From a bacterium D16-36 (GTDB lineage: Bacteria > Bacillota > Clostridia > Lachnospirales > Lachnospiraceae), in NCBI GenBank assembly GCA_003611745.1, contig RAYF01000001.1:1-64000 (forward strand): a stretch of 64,000 bases of DNA, in the 5' to 3' direction. The translations under genes were made by a program, and so were the position numbers. Positions 7,389 through 15,886 of the stretch are shown here, piece after piece (positions within the stretch are counted from its first letter, which is position 1; the number at the start of each line of letters is the position of its first letter). The notes below the pieces were generated by a model. The model was given only the letters and a program-made list of their open reading frames with translations, was not told where the DNA came from and ran no database searches.

Positions 7389-9395
7389 TTATTCATTTTT
7401 TAAGCGGAATTTGGATACCAAATCTCTGAGGGTAGCGGCCTGGCTTGACAGTTCCTCGCTGGCGGCGGCGCTGGATTGTGCAGAGCCTACATTTCTCTGG
7501 ACAACTATGGCAATCTGTTCAATCCCGTGGCTGATTTCTTCTGCTGTGACAGCCTGTTGCTGTGCATTATCTGCAATATTTCCTATCAGGCTGTCCATTT
7601 CTTCTGCCATGCCTGCTGCCGCCAGTATGGCCTGTGCTGTATCGTCAGCGGCACTAACCCCTTCTTCCATGGAATTAATGGTTTCCCCAAGGAGTTCTGT
7701 AGTTTCTTTTGCTGCATTAGCAGATCTGCTGGCAAGGGTCCGGACTTCCTGAGCTACCACAGCAAAGCCTTTTCCGGCGTCCCCCGCCCGGGCAGCTTCC
7801 ACCGCTGCATTCAGGGCCAGAATATTTGTCTGGAAAGCAATATCATCAATTGTTTTGACGATTTTGTTTATTGCGTTGGATTTTTCGCTTATCCTCTTGA
7901 TAACTTTAGTCATATTCTGCATTTTTGTGTTACTCTCTAAAAGCCCGCCCCTGACTTCCCGTGAAATGCTGCTGGCCTTTTGTGTGCTCTGGGCAATATT
8001 CTGTACACTATCAGAAGCTTTTCCGATATGCCCTGCCAGTGATTCTACTTCTGCAGCCTGTTCAGTGGAGCCTTGGGATAGGATTACGGCACTGTCGGAA
8101 ATCTGTGCCGCACCGGCAGCAACGTCCTTTGAAGATATACTCATCTGCCCTATGGCAGTATTAAGCTCGACGGCAATTTCGTCCAGAGACTCTTTTATTT
8201 TGGCAAATTCACCTGTATAATCATTTTGCAGTTTAAATGTCAGGTTTCCTTTAGCAATCTCATGTAAAGTGTCCGATATTTCATTGATATATTGTATGTA
8301 ATCACGAAGCCTTATTGTTACCTGATTAAAGTTGTCTGCAAGGATACCCAGTTCATCTCTGGATTTGTAGCGGATTGTCTGTTCCAGATTGCCCTCTGCA
8401 ATCCGGGTAGCTACAAGGTTCAGTTCTTTTACCGGCCTGCCGATAATGCGCCGGATTTGGATAACAACGAGAAGGGTTAGTACAAGTATTGCTATCACTG
8501 ACACTTTTACCATCGTTTGAGTCAAATCATTAAGTTCTGATAAGACTTCTGTTCTGGATACATAGGCTACGGCTGCCCAGCTGCTTCCTGGGACTTCAGC
8601 TATTTCAATATAATTGTTTTTGTATGTGTTCAGCCCCATTTTGCCAGCTTGAATCTGTTTTTCTGCATAACTATACATACCGTCGGTTTCGCTTAGCTTT
8701 TCTCCGACTAACGCTTCGTCCCTGTGTCCGATAATGGTATCCGTGCGTGTGTCGACCAGAAATATGCCACCAGTGTCCTCAATCTTGATGTTACTTACAA
8801 TATCAGAAATAGAGTTCAGGTATACATCTGCTGCCGCAACGCCGCGCACTTTACCTTTGCCGTCTTTGAGTACTCCCGATGCACCCACAACATAGGACTG
8901 GCTGTCCTCGTCAAAATATACATCTCCTAATATAAAGTTTTCGGAATCCAGCCCGTCCAGATACCAGCTTTTTACCAAGGCATTAAAGTCCGGACCTGGA
9001 ACGAAAGATGCATGATACAGCGAGCCGTCTGTCAGGGCTACATACAGCCCGGCTGGATATGCGTCATTCTTTCCTACTGTATGTTTAATGTATTTTTTCA
9101 TTTGAGGGATATCCATGTCCTCATACTGTATCGTATCTCTCTGGGTTTGCAGCATGGTAAGGGTCTGGTTCATCCATGCTTTTGTTTCCTGAAGTGTTTT
9201 GTCAGCAGTGGTGCGGAGGATTTCCTCGCTTTTTTCCAGCAGTGTCTGGGACATTCGGTTGTATACCACTGCCAGCAGAGCTGATACGGCAATGATGGCA
9301 CTTACAATAACGGCAAACACCAGCTTGGCCGAAATCCCTACTCCTCTCCGCCGTGAACCTCCGGCTGCAGTCTTTGTCTGTTTGGGGTTGTTCAT
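7389..9395 (-). CDS. Methyl-accepting chemotaxis protein with extracellular Cache-type sensor
   Basis: This 668-residue chemoreceptor signals ligand binding to the CheA/CheW array. In order: membrane segment about 25-47, a ~240-residue extracytoplasmic region with dCache character (DGSLYHASF, YFDEDSQSYVVGASGVLKDGKGKVRGVAAADVYLN, PGSSWAAVAYVSRTEV), a second membrane segment near 295-315, a HAMP linker, and the methyl-accepting domain with the hairpin tip [32 protein letters not shown]. The start ATG 9395 sits eight bases from AAGGGGG; a TTG at 9401 is too close to that site. No chemotaxis or flagellar genes adjoin it. The ligand is unknown. Confidence 0.92.
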   Translation of the reverse strand: MNNPKQTKTAAGGSRRRGVGISAKLVFAVIVSAIIAVSALLAVVYNRMSQTLLEKSEEILRTTADKTLQETKAWMNQTLTMLQTQRDTIQYEDMDIPQMKKYIKHTVGKNDAYPAGLYVALTDGSLYHASFVPGPDFNALVKSWYLDGLDSENFILGDVYFDEDSQSYVVGASGVLKDGKGKVRGVAAADVYLNSISDIVSNIKIEDTGGIFLVDTRTDTIIGHRDEALVGEKLSETDGMYSYAEKQIQAGKMGLNTYKNNYIEIAEVPGSSWAAVAYVSRTEVLSELNDLTQTMVKVSVIAILVLTLLVVIQIRRIIGRPVKELNLVATRIAEGNLEQTIRYKSRDELGILADNFNQVTIRLRDYIQYINEISDTLHEIAKGNLTFKLQNDYTGEFAKIKESLDEIAVELNTAIGQMSISSKDVAAGAAQISDSAVILSQGSTEQAAEVESLAGHIGKASDSVQNIAQSTQKASSISREVRGGLLESNTKMQNMTKVIKRISEKSNAINKIVKTIDDIAFQTNILALNAAVEAARAGDAGKGFAVVAQEVRTLASRSANAAKETTELLGETINSMEEGVSAADDTAQAILAAAGMAEEMDSLIGNIADNAQQQAVTAEEISHGIEQIAIVVQRNVGSAQSSAAASEELSSQAATLRDLVSKFRLKNE

Positions 9396-9423
9396 TTCCA
9401 AATCCCCCTTTCTTGATTTTTTC

Positions 9424-9501
9424 TAAGGGGCTGTCGCACTAAGAATAAAAATGCAAGATATAGTATTTTAGCAAAATAAAATCCACTATGGCAGCCCCTA
9501 A
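9424..9501. repeat. GGGGCTG inverted repeat (77 bp), MITE-like or hairpin
   Basis: TAAGGGGCTG near 9424 is mirrored by CAGCCCCTA ending near 9500 around an AT-rich centre. The arms match strongly only for 8-9 bp. It marks the left edge of a small accessory patch. Confidence 0.4.
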
Positions 9502-9563
9502 CATGATATTAGTTCCTAAAAGTAGTAAATATAGAATGAATTTCCGTCTGTTATGTAAATTTT

Positions 9564-9625
9564 ACTTCGGTGTTACATATCGCAAGATTTTGCGAAGTAT
9601 AAATTGTGGTATGTAACCGTCGAAG
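9564..9625. repeat. Nested inverted repeat upstream of the XRE regulator
   Basis: ACTTCGGTGTTACATA (9564-9579) is mirrored by TATGTAACCGTCGAAG (9610-9625), with a smaller CGCAA/TTGCG palindrome inside (9581-9594). It could be an operator or element end. Confidence 0.4.
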
Positions 9626-9672
9626 AATATAACCCTTAAAAAAAATTGTATCATATTTGTACAAAAAATTAA

Positions 9673-9885
9673 ATGCTTTTTGCTATTTGGTTTTCTGATC
9701 ATAAATTATTCGATTTATTAAATCGCCGGGGAATGAATAAGACGGATTTACTACAAGTTGTGTCTGCCCCAACCCTCGCCAAATTATCAAAAGGTAAAAC
9801 GGTAACAACCGAAGTTATCGCAAATATCTGTAATTTTTTGGATTGTCAGCCGGGGGATATAATGGAAAGTGAAAAAGATACTTGA
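9673..9885 (+). CDS. Small XRE-type helix-turn-helix regulator
   Basis: The 70-residue protein is almost entirely one Cro/C1-type HTH domain: LFDLLNRRGMNKTDLL, then APTLAKLSKG for the recognition helix, and the conserved ending IANICNFLDCQPGDIME. Short regulators of this kind are common on mobile elements and near toxin-antitoxin loci. The ATG at 9673 has no clear ribosome site, so the start is uncertain by some ten residues. The antitoxin RNA promoter begins within its last codons. Confidence 0.8.
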   Translation: MLFAIWFSDHKLFDLLNRRGMNKTDLLQVVSAPTLAKLSKGKTVTTEVIANICNFLDCQPGDIMESEKDT

Positions 9886-9910
9886 AACAATGTGCCAGAT
9901 GTGCTATATT
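9882..9910 (+). promoter_or_regulatory. Promoter of the putative antitoxin RNA
   Basis: TTGAAA (9882-9887), 17-bp spacer, TATATT (9905-9910). The -35 box overlaps the stop codon of the XRE gene; the start would fall near 9917. Confidence 0.7.
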
Positions 9911-9916
9911 GAACAT

Positions 9917-10033
9917 AAGAAAAGGGAAAAGCCATAGAAGCGGCTCTACCCCGAACATTTGATTTTTTCTGCCTATCCTTTTGGGATAGGCACGCCGTCA
10001 ACTATTCGCAGTAGTTGGCGGCTATTTCTTTTT
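9917..10033 (+). ncRNA. Putative type I antitoxin RNA, antisense to the small toxin mRNA
   Basis: Starting from the promoter at 9882-9910, a transcript of about 117 nt would carry a hairpin (9971-9991) and end at a strong terminator: the arm GCCGTCAACTA from 9994 pairs with TAGTTGGCGGC ending at 10022, followed by ATTTCTTTTTT. Its 3' end covers the stop codon of the converging 30-residue toxin gene, and much of the RNA is complementary to the toxin mRNA tail. This convergent arrangement is typical of Firmicute type I systems such as TxpA/RatA and BsrG/SR4. No expression evidence is available here. Confidence 0.6.
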
Positions 10034-10114
10034 TCCCTTGAAGATTGTATAACATAAACCTACAAGGGCAACAATGAATATTTCAGTCTGAATCAGATCG
10101 GAGTATGTAACCAT
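10022..10114 (-). CDS. Small hydrophobic type I toxin, holin-like
   Basis: A 30-residue peptide: a short polar start (MVTYSDLIQ), one membrane-spanning stretch (about 10-25, IFIVALVGLCY) and a basic tail (KGKKK). This is the form of the putative holin-like toxins and BsrG/TxpA peptides that damage the membrane when overproduced. The ATG at 10114 has an excellent ribosome site (AAAGGAGGG) about six bases upstream. A promoter lies at 10215-10243 on the minus strand, leaving a ~94-nt structured leader, and the antisense RNA overlaps the 3' end. The assignment rests on composition, size and arrangement. Confidence 0.7.
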   Translation of the reverse strand: MVTYSDLIQTEIFIVALVGLCYTIFKGKKK

Positions 10115-10214
10115 TGAATCACCCTCCTTTCTTTCGTCTGGAGGACTACTTTGAACCCTCCGAAAAATAAGAGGGGTAAAGCCGCCTTTGGCTCTATGGT
10201 TTTCCCATATCGAC

Positions 10215-10243
10215 AATATAACACAGTTTCCCCTATCGGGCAA
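10215..10243 (-). promoter_or_regulatory. Promoter of the toxin mRNA
   Basis: Read on the minus strand: TTGCCC, 17-bp spacer, TATATT. The leader then runs about 94 nt to the toxin start codon and contains GGAGG/CCTCC pairing near 10137-10160. Confidence 0.55.
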
Positions 10244-10430
10244 TCTGCTTTTCACTTTCCGACTTGTGCGAATTTCGTTCAAGCCTTTTTCTGTGCATTT
10301 CCTCAATCTCCACTAAATGCCGTTTATAGCGTTCCTCTGCTTCTATCCGCTTTTCTGCTAAATGCTCCACGATAGAAGTAAAATTATGCTTTTTGTAGTT
10401 ATTCCGCTGTGCCACCCTCCGGCTCTGCAC
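10233..10430 (-). pseudogene. Charged short ORF, likely mobile-element remnant
   Basis: A 65-codon frame starting GTG 10430, rich in Glu, Arg, Lys and His (EHLAEKRIEAEERYKRHLVEIEEMHRKRLE), predicted to be one long helix. It overlaps the preceding minus-strand frame through TAGTG, as in an operon. I do not recognise the family. Its surroundings (XRE regulator, type I toxin, eroded flanks) suggest leftover cargo of an integrated element. Confidence 0.3.
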
Positions 10431-10750
10431 TACTCCCGAAAAGTGTATCTTTTTCCGCTCCGCTCATTTCTTCCAACGCTCGCAAAGGTATTCTTCTTAT
10501 ATGTTTTCGTGATTTCGTGGCGCAAAAACTCATTTTCCGATTCCGAACCCATTTGAACACGATTTATATAGCTTCTCAACTTTTCTTTTATCTTCTCTGT
10601 GTCCTGCATGGTTTTAATACCGTTCATCATGTTTATGGCTCGTGCGTAGCGGTCAGCCTTGCCGCATTTCCATTCTGCCATCACATCAGAAATTCCGGCA
10701 ACCTCATAGGCTTCAAGACAAAATCAGTTGTCAAAAGGATGGAAGACAAA
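10430..10750 (-). pseudogene. Truncated ORF, likely mobile-element remnant
   Basis: From GTG 10684 the frame encodes about 84 residues, but it is open further upstream (adding FCLEAYEVAGISDV) to a stop near 10735, without a start codon there. This looks like the C-terminal part of a longer protein that lost its front. The segment AEWKCGKADRYARAINMMNGIKT and a basic C-terminus are visible; the family is not recognised. Confidence 0.3.
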
Positions 10751-10919
10751 TGTTGAAATTGACGGGGATAGTGCTAATTATTTTACCTCAAATTTACCTC
10801 AAATTTTTAAAAAGTATGAGGTAAATTGTAAAAGTTTGAACAGGCTTTGATTTTTTCCGATTTCTGAAATGCGCTGAAAATAAGGATTTGACGGACTTTG
10901 ATAAAGTATTTGAAATAAA

Positions 10920-10946
10920 TTAGCACTCACCTCTTGACAGTGCTAA
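10920..10946. promoter_or_regulatory. CIRCE operator (HrcA site)
   Basis: TTAGCACTC-N9-CAGTGCTAA differs at one base from the consensus TTAGCACTC-N9-GAGTGCTAA. It overlaps the -35 box of the hsp20 promoter, where HrcA would repress at normal temperature. Confidence 0.88.
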
Positions 10947-10962
10947 CAATTAGTGGTATAAC
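10934..10962 (+). promoter_or_regulatory. Heat-shock promoter of hsp20-clpB
   Basis: TTGACA (10934-10939), 17-bp spacer, TATAAC (10957-10962). The -35 box lies in the CIRCE spacer and right arm. Confidence 0.8.
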
Positions 10963-11066
10963 ATATGCAAGAACAAAGGAAGAGGACAAAAAATCAATTC
11001 GAATCCCAAGTTCCGAAAATAAACTGTTAATGTAGGAATATATTTTTATTGAAGGAGGAATGACTT

Positions 11067-11504
11067 ATGTTAATGCCTAGTATTTTTGGAGAGAACTTAT
11101 TTGATGATTGGATGGACTTTTCGTTTCCGAATATTGAAAAAGCCCTGTATGGTAAACAGACACAAAATGTGATGAAAACAGATGTAAAAGAAACAAGTCA
11201 GGGATATGAAGTGGATATTGACTTGCCGGGTTTTAAGAAGGAAGATGTCACTGCAAAGCTGGAGAACGGATACTTGACAATTCAGGCTTCTAAAGGTCTT
11301 AACAGGGATGAAAAAGACGAGGAAGGGAAATATATTAGACGGGAGCGTTATTCTGGCAGCATGAGCCGCAGTTTTTACGTAGGTGAAGGAATGAAACAGG
11401 AGGATATCCGCGCAAAATTTGAAGATGGTATCTTAAAGCTGACGGTGCCGAAGCTTGATAAAGAGGCATTGGAGAAGAAGCACTATATTGCAATAGAAGG
11501 ATAA
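11067..11504 (+). CDS. Small heat-shock protein, Hsp20/alpha-crystallin family
   Basis: An ATP-independent holdase that keeps unfolding proteins soluble for refolding by chaperones such as the neighbouring ClpB. The 145-residue protein has a short N-terminus, the alpha-crystallin domain from about 35 to 130 (MKTDVKETSQGYEVDIDLPGFKKEDV and LENGYLTIQASK) and the closing strand EDGILKLTVPK. ATG 11067 has GAAGGAGGAA upstream. It is under the CIRCE-bearing promoter, so HrcA control is expected. Confidence 0.95.
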   Translation: MLMPSIFGENLFDDWMDFSFPNIEKALYGKQTQNVMKTDVKETSQGYEVDIDLPGFKKEDVTAKLENGYLTIQASKGLNRDEKDEEGKYIRRERYSGSMSRSFYVGEGMKQEDIRAKFEDGILKLTVPKLDKEALEKKHYIAIEG

Positions 11505-11514
11505 ATGGTTAAGC

Positions 11515-11545
11515 AGCGTTTTAAGATATTATCTTAAAACGCTGT
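11515..11545 (+). terminator. Hairpin between hsp20 and clpB
   Basis: CAGCGTTTTAAGAT is mirrored by ATCTTAAAACGCTG around a few bases, followed by TAGTTTTT. It may end part of the transcripts, making clpB less abundant than hsp20. Confidence 0.65.
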
Positions 11546-11576
11546 AGTTTTTAATTCAGCGGTTAAAGATAAAAAG

Positions 11577-11613
11577 GTAAGGAACTGTAAAAGTTATTTC
11601 CCTACAGTTCCTA
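11577..11613. repeat. GGAACTGT-family short palindrome
   Basis: AAGGAACTGT and ACAGTTCCTA face each other 16 bp apart in the hsp20-clpB gap. It resembles the copies at 2208 and 40001. Confidence 0.6.
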
Positions 11614-11635
11614 AAGAGAATGGAGGGGAGAGCTT

Positions 11636-14212
11636 ATGAATATTAGCCGTTTTACACAGAAGTCTCAGGAAGTATTGCAGGATGTGGAAAAAACAGCAAT
11701 CGACCATGGGCATCAGGAAATTGGCCAGGAGCATCTGCTGGTTTCTTTAATGAATGTAGAGGATAGCCTGATCCGTAAATTGATTGAGAAAATGGGAATT
11801 GAGCCGGAGGTTTTTCTGGCACAGGTGGAGGGTCTTCTGAATAAACGCCCTAAAGTTCAAGGAGGCGACCTGCACATTGATAAATACCTGAATGAGACAT
11901 TGATTTATGCTGAGGATGAGGCAAAGAGGATGGGGGATGAATACGTTTCCGTGGAGCATTTATTCCTTAGTATGCTGGAACATCCAAGCAGGGAGATGAA
12001 GGCATTTTTTAAGGACTGTGCGATTACGAGGGAGCGGTTTCTTCAGGTGTTGTCCCAGGTCCGTGGCAATCAGCGCGTGACGAGCGATAATCCGGAGGCA
12101 ACATATGATACTCTGGAAAAATATGGTTCTGATTTGGTGGAAAGGGCGAAGGAGGGGAAGCTGGATCCGGTAATTGGGCGTGATGACGAAATCCGCAATG
12201 TTGTAAGGATTCTTTCTAGAAAGACAAAGAATAATCCGGTATTAATCGGTGAACCGGGCGTAGGAAAGACGGCTGCTGTGGAAGGGCTGGCGCACCGCAT
12301 CGTCAAGGGGGATGTTCCGGAAGGCCTTAAGGACAAGAAAATATTTGCCCTTGATATGGGGGCGCTGGTGGCTGGCGCAAAGTACCGCGGTGAGTTTGAG
12401 GAACGCTTGAAAGCTGTCTTGGAAGAGGTCCGGAAAAGTGAGGGACAGATTATTCTTTTTATAGATGAACTTCATACTATTGTCGGCGCCGGAAAGACGG
12501 AGGGGGCGATGGATGCCGGAAATATGCTGAAACCTATGCTTGCGCGCGGTGAACTGCACTGTATCGGGGCTACCACTCTGGACGAATACCGTATGTATAT
12601 TGAGAAAGACCCTGCATTGGAGCGTCGTTTTCAACCGGTTATGGTCAATGAGCCTACGGTAGAAGATACTATTTCTATTCTGCGCGGCTTGAAAGACCGT
12701 TATGAGGTATACCACGGTGTGAAAATAACAGATGCCTCTCTGGTAGCAGCTGCTACTTTATCAAACCGTTATATATCTGACCGTTTCCTGCCGGATAAAG
12801 CGATTGATTTGGTAGATGAAGCATGTGCCATGATCAAAACAGAGTTAGACAGCATGCCAGCTGAGCTTGACGAAACCAGACGTAAAATTATGCAGATGGA
12901 GATTGAGGAAGCAGCCTTAAAAAAGGAGACGGACCATCTTTCTCAGGAGCGGCTGGAAAATCTGCAGAAGGATCTGGCGGAGCTGAGGGATGAATTTAAT
13001 GCAAAGAAGGCACAGTGGGACAGTGAGAAAGCATCTGTGGATCAGGTTAATAAAATTAAGGAGCAGATTGATGAAATGCATACGCAGATGGATGCTGCGA
13101 AGCGAGAATATGATTTGAACAGGCTTGCAGAAATCCAGTATGGAAAACTGCCGGATCTGCAGAAGCAGTTAGAGGCGGCTGAAGATAAGGCAAAAGGTGA
13201 AAACCGTACTTTGGTACAGGAAAGTGTGACGGACGAGGAAATTGCCAAAATCATATCCCGCTGGACAGGGATTCCGGTAACAAAACTCTCGGAGGGCGAG
13301 CGGGAGAAGACACTGCATCTGGAGGAAGAGCTGCATAAGCGCGTAATTGGGCAGGAAGAGGGGGTGCAGTTAGTTTCTGAGGCGATTCTTCGTTCTAAGG
13401 CAGGAATTAAAGACCCGTCAAAGCCGATTGGTTCTTTTCTGTTTCTGGGGCCAACCGGAGTGGGCAAGACTGAGCTTGCAAAGACTTTGGCAGCAAGTCT
13501 TTTTGATGACGAAAATAATATGGTGCGCATTGATATGAGCGAATATATGGAAAAATACAGTGTGGCAAGGCTGATTGGCGCGCCTCCGGGATATGTCGGC
13601 TATGAGGAAGGCGGCCAGCTTACAGAGGCGGTGCGCAGAAAACCATATTCTGTTGTGCTTTTTGATGAGATTGAAAAAGCGCATCCCGATGTATTTAATG
13701 TGCTGCTGCAGGTATTGGATGATGGGCGCATTACGGATTCGCAGGGAAGGACAGTAGATTTTAAAAATACAATTATTATCCTGACCTCAAATATCGGTTC
13801 TACCTATTTATTGGAGGGGGTTGACAGGGAAGGGAATATTAGCAGTACGGCGAGGGAAGAGACAATGGCGGATTTGCGTGCAAGCTTCCGCCCGGAATTT
13901 TTAAACCGTTTGGATGAAATCATACTGTTTAAGCCTTTGACGAAAAATAACATTTCCGGCATTATTTCTATTCTGGTTCAGGAATTAAATGGGCGTTTGA
14001 GGGAAAAAGAATTAAAAGTAGAGCTGTCAGAAAGGGCTGTCAACTTTATAGCGGAAGAGGCATATGAGCCGGCATTTGGTGCAAGGCCGCTGAAACGCTA
14101 TCTGCAGAAAAATGTTGAGACGCTGTTGGCAAGGAGGATTCTTGGCGGAAACGTAGGGATGGGGGATGTGCTCTGCATCGATGAAGCAGACGGGAGATTG
14201 TATATTAGATAA
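11636..14212 (+). CDS. clpB: ATP-dependent disaggregase ClpB
   Basis: A hexameric AAA+ chaperone that threads aggregated proteins through its pore, with DnaK and small heat-shock proteins. At 858 residues it is full length. Present are the double Clp-N repeat (1-145), AAA-1 with Walker [10 protein letters not shown] near 205 and [11 protein letters not shown], the coiled-coil middle domain (about 400-520) that marks ClpB rather than ClpC, and AAA-2 with GPTGVGKTE near 604 and [16 protein letters not shown]. Pore loops KYRGE and GYVGYEEGG are visible. It follows hsp20 by 131 bp and probably shares its CIRCE control. Confidence 0.97.
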   Translation: MNISRFTQKSQEVLQDVEKTAIDHGHQEIGQEHLLVSLMNVEDSLIRKLIEKMGIEPEVFLAQVEGLLNKRPKVQGGDLHIDKYLNETLIYAEDEAKRMGDEYVSVEHLFLSMLEHPSREMKAFFKDCAITRERFLQVLSQVRGNQRVTSDNPEATYDTLEKYGSDLVERAKEGKLDPVIGRDDEIRNVVRILSRKTKNNPVLIGEPGVGKTAAVEGLAHRIVKGDVPEGLKDKKIFALDMGALVAGAKYRGEFEERLKAVLEEVRKSEGQIILFIDELHTIVGAGKTEGAMDAGNMLKPMLARGELHCIGATTLDEYRMYIEKDPALERRFQPVMVNEPTVEDTISILRGLKDRYEVYHGVKITDASLVAAATLSNRYISDRFLPDKAIDLVDEACAMIKTELDSMPAELDETRRKIMQMEIEEAALKKETDHLSQERLENLQKDLAELRDEFNAKKAQWDSEKASVDQVNKIKEQIDEMHTQMDAAKREYDLNRLAEIQYGKLPDLQKQLEAAEDKAKGENRTLVQESVTDEEIAKIISRWTGIPVTKLSEGEREKTLHLEEELHKRVIGQEEGVQLVSEAILRSKAGIKDPSKPIGSFLFLGPTGVGKTELAKTLAASLFDDENNMVRIDMSEYMEKYSVARLIGAPPGYVGYEEGGQLTEAVRRKPYSVVLFDEIEKAHPDVFNVLLQVLDDGRITDSQGRTVDFKNTIIILTSNIGSTYLLEGVDREGNISSTAREETMADLRASFRPEFLNRLDEIILFKPLTKNNISGIISILVQELNGRLREKELKVELSERAVNFIAEEAYEPAFGARPLKRYLQKNVETLLARRILGGNVGMGDVLCIDEADGRLYIR

Positions 14213-14248
14213 GGATATTTGCACAAGGGTTTTCGATATGTTGTATTA

Positions 14249-14276
14249 GGGCACCAGCGCAGGCGGTGCCCTTTTT
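14249..14276. terminator. Terminator after clpB
   Basis: GGGCACC (14249-14255) pairs with GGTGCCC (14265-14271), then TTTTT. It is a diverged member of the GGGCACAAGC family and lies between convergent genes. Confidence 0.8.
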
Positions 14277-14296
14277 GCATTCTGAATGTTTTAGCA

Positions 14297-15277
14297 TCAT
14301 CGCTTAAAAAGATTTCTGAAAAATTCTTTGGTTCTGTCCCACAATGATTTGCAGTGCTTTTTGCTGCGGTTGAGATAAAGAAGATATTCATTCTGGTAAT
14401 CAGATGGAACAATATCCTGTATATTTTCAAATGCAAGATAATACTTGGCAGCCAGTTTTGGCTGGTTGGTTATGTGATAGCAATGCGCCAGTAAGGTTTT
14501 GCCGTAATTGGATTGTCCGCAGATTGCCAGGCCCTTTTGGGCGGATTTGATTGCTTTGTTGTATTCCTTCATTTTGATATAGAGAAGGGTCATATCAAAG
14601 TAACGGTTTCCAAGTGTGTCGTGATTTTTAGATGTCTCTGGCAGCGAAAGTTCGACCAGTTTGTTAATGCACAGCACAGCTTCCTTAAATAACTGGGGGC
14701 ATACATCGACAGCTTCCTCCAAATCTGTCCAAAATGCCCAGTATGTATCATAGCGGTCAGGCTCTTTTTCAATGGCGCGGTAGAAATAGTTAACTGATTT
14801 CTGTATTGTTTTGGTGTCTTCCGAGTCTGCATACATGAGAATGTACTCGGCAGCTTGTGAAAGTATCTTGGCAGTTCCGCCAGTGCGTTCAATAAAACGG
14901 TCTAATGCTGCGATGCTTTCATCTCTATGTCCGGCAGTGGATAAAAAGTCCCAGAGGCTGCATGTATACTCTTCTTTATCCAAAAGCTCAATGGCTTTAT
15001 TATAATATTCTAGAGTTTTTGCTTCATTTGCAAGGTTTTTGGAGTGAGTGGCAGCTCTGGCAGCCAAGTCATTGCCGAATAGTAATTCTGCCGTCAGGAA
15101 ATATAGCTCGGAGAGGGCTTCCTTACTGATATCTGCAGTGGAATTGCCAGTACTATATTTTAGCAAGAGTGCTTCTGCCTCTTCTATTAAAGGGGCATAC
15201 TCTTTTCGGCTGACGGCTTCTTTCCGGGCCTTTAATCCGGATAACATTTTACTAAATAGTTCTTTTTCCTGGTTCAT
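14297..15277 (-). CDS. Tetratricopeptide-repeat-like protein
   Basis: A 326-residue soluble helical protein with repeated helix pairs of TPR type: KTLEYYNKAIELLD, IQKSVNYFYRAIEKEPDRYDTYWAFW, YFDMTLLYIKMKEYNKAIKSAQKGLAI and KTLLAHCYHITNQPKLAAKYYLAFENI. Such repeats mediate protein-protein contacts; no enzymatic motif is visible. The start ATG 15277 has AGGAGG ten bases upstream, whereas the longer frame from 15319 lacks a site. It is transcribed alone toward clpB. Role unknown. Confidence 0.75.
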   Translation of the reverse strand: MNQEKELFSKMLSGLKARKEAVSRKEYAPLIEEAEALLLKYSTGNSTADISKEALSELYFLTAELLFGNDLAARAATHSKNLANEAKTLEYYNKAIELLDKEEYTCSLWDFLSTAGHRDESIAALDRFIERTGGTAKILSQAAEYILMYADSEDTKTIQKSVNYFYRAIEKEPDRYDTYWAFWTDLEEAVDVCPQLFKEAVLCINKLVELSLPETSKNHDTLGNRYFDMTLLYIKMKEYNKAIKSAQKGLAICGQSNYGKTLLAHCYHITNQPKLAAKYYLAFENIQDIVPSDYQNEYLLYLNRSKKHCKSLWDRTKEFFRNLFKR

Positions 15278-15853
15278 ATTTTGTGTCCTCCTGAATGCTT
15301 TTGCATATCTCGCTTTCAATAGTTTGAAACTATTTCATTCTCGCGTACGCAACGAGCCAAACGCAATGCTTGCAAGGAACTGAAAGTTCCTTTTCACTTG
15401 GCGACTGCGCGCGGGTTGCTGAACATCCAGTGGATGTTCGTTTAGCAACGACCGAAGCGGAGCGTAGACCAGATACCCCGCCCCTCTGGGGCGAACTTGC
15501 TAAAGGGAAGCTAAGTCATGTCCCGTTGTTCTGCAGCGGGGTGTTTGACTTGTTTGCAAAGTATGGTTTATTATATAATAGGAAAGGATATTCTACAAGC
15601 TGTATTTTTGGCTTATGGGAATTAATCTCTAATGTGCCTGTACGCAGTTATATTTTTGGGATTTTCCTGCAAATAATGTAATCATTGATGTTATGGGGAG
15701 TGGAGGGAAAATTTCTTGCTTCCTGCTTTTGGATGTGCTATCTTTAGATATGAGAAAGGGGGGGAGTATTAAAGGTGCCTGTTATTTGGTTGCGCGTCTG
15801 TAATATGGCAGATAGGCAGCTTAAAATATTGGAATGAAGAGGTAAATTTAAAA
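15278..15853. repeat. Intergenic region with a cluster of short hairpins
   Basis: No credible gene. Hairpins include AATAGTTTGAAACTATT (15317-15333), AAGGAACTGAAAGTTCCTT (about 15374), GAACATCCAGTGGATGTTC (about 15421) set inside GTTGC/AGCAAC, and CCCCGCCCCTCTGGGGC (about 15477). A weak promoter-like TTGTTT-N18-TATAAT occurs near 15550-15580. An open frame 15370-15681 runs through these hairpins and is not considered coding. Confidence 0.55.
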
Positions 15854-15886
15854 GTGGCTAATTATTTAGTAGAAAGGTTGGGATGG

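Noticed and set aside
15370-15681. 103-codon plus-strand frame
   Set aside because: It runs through a cluster of hairpins, lacks a ribosome site and looks non-coding.
15775-15837. 20-codon frame starting GTG behind GGGGGGAG
   Set aside because: The ribosome-site match is good but the peptide has no recognisable feature and the next real gene overlaps its leader.
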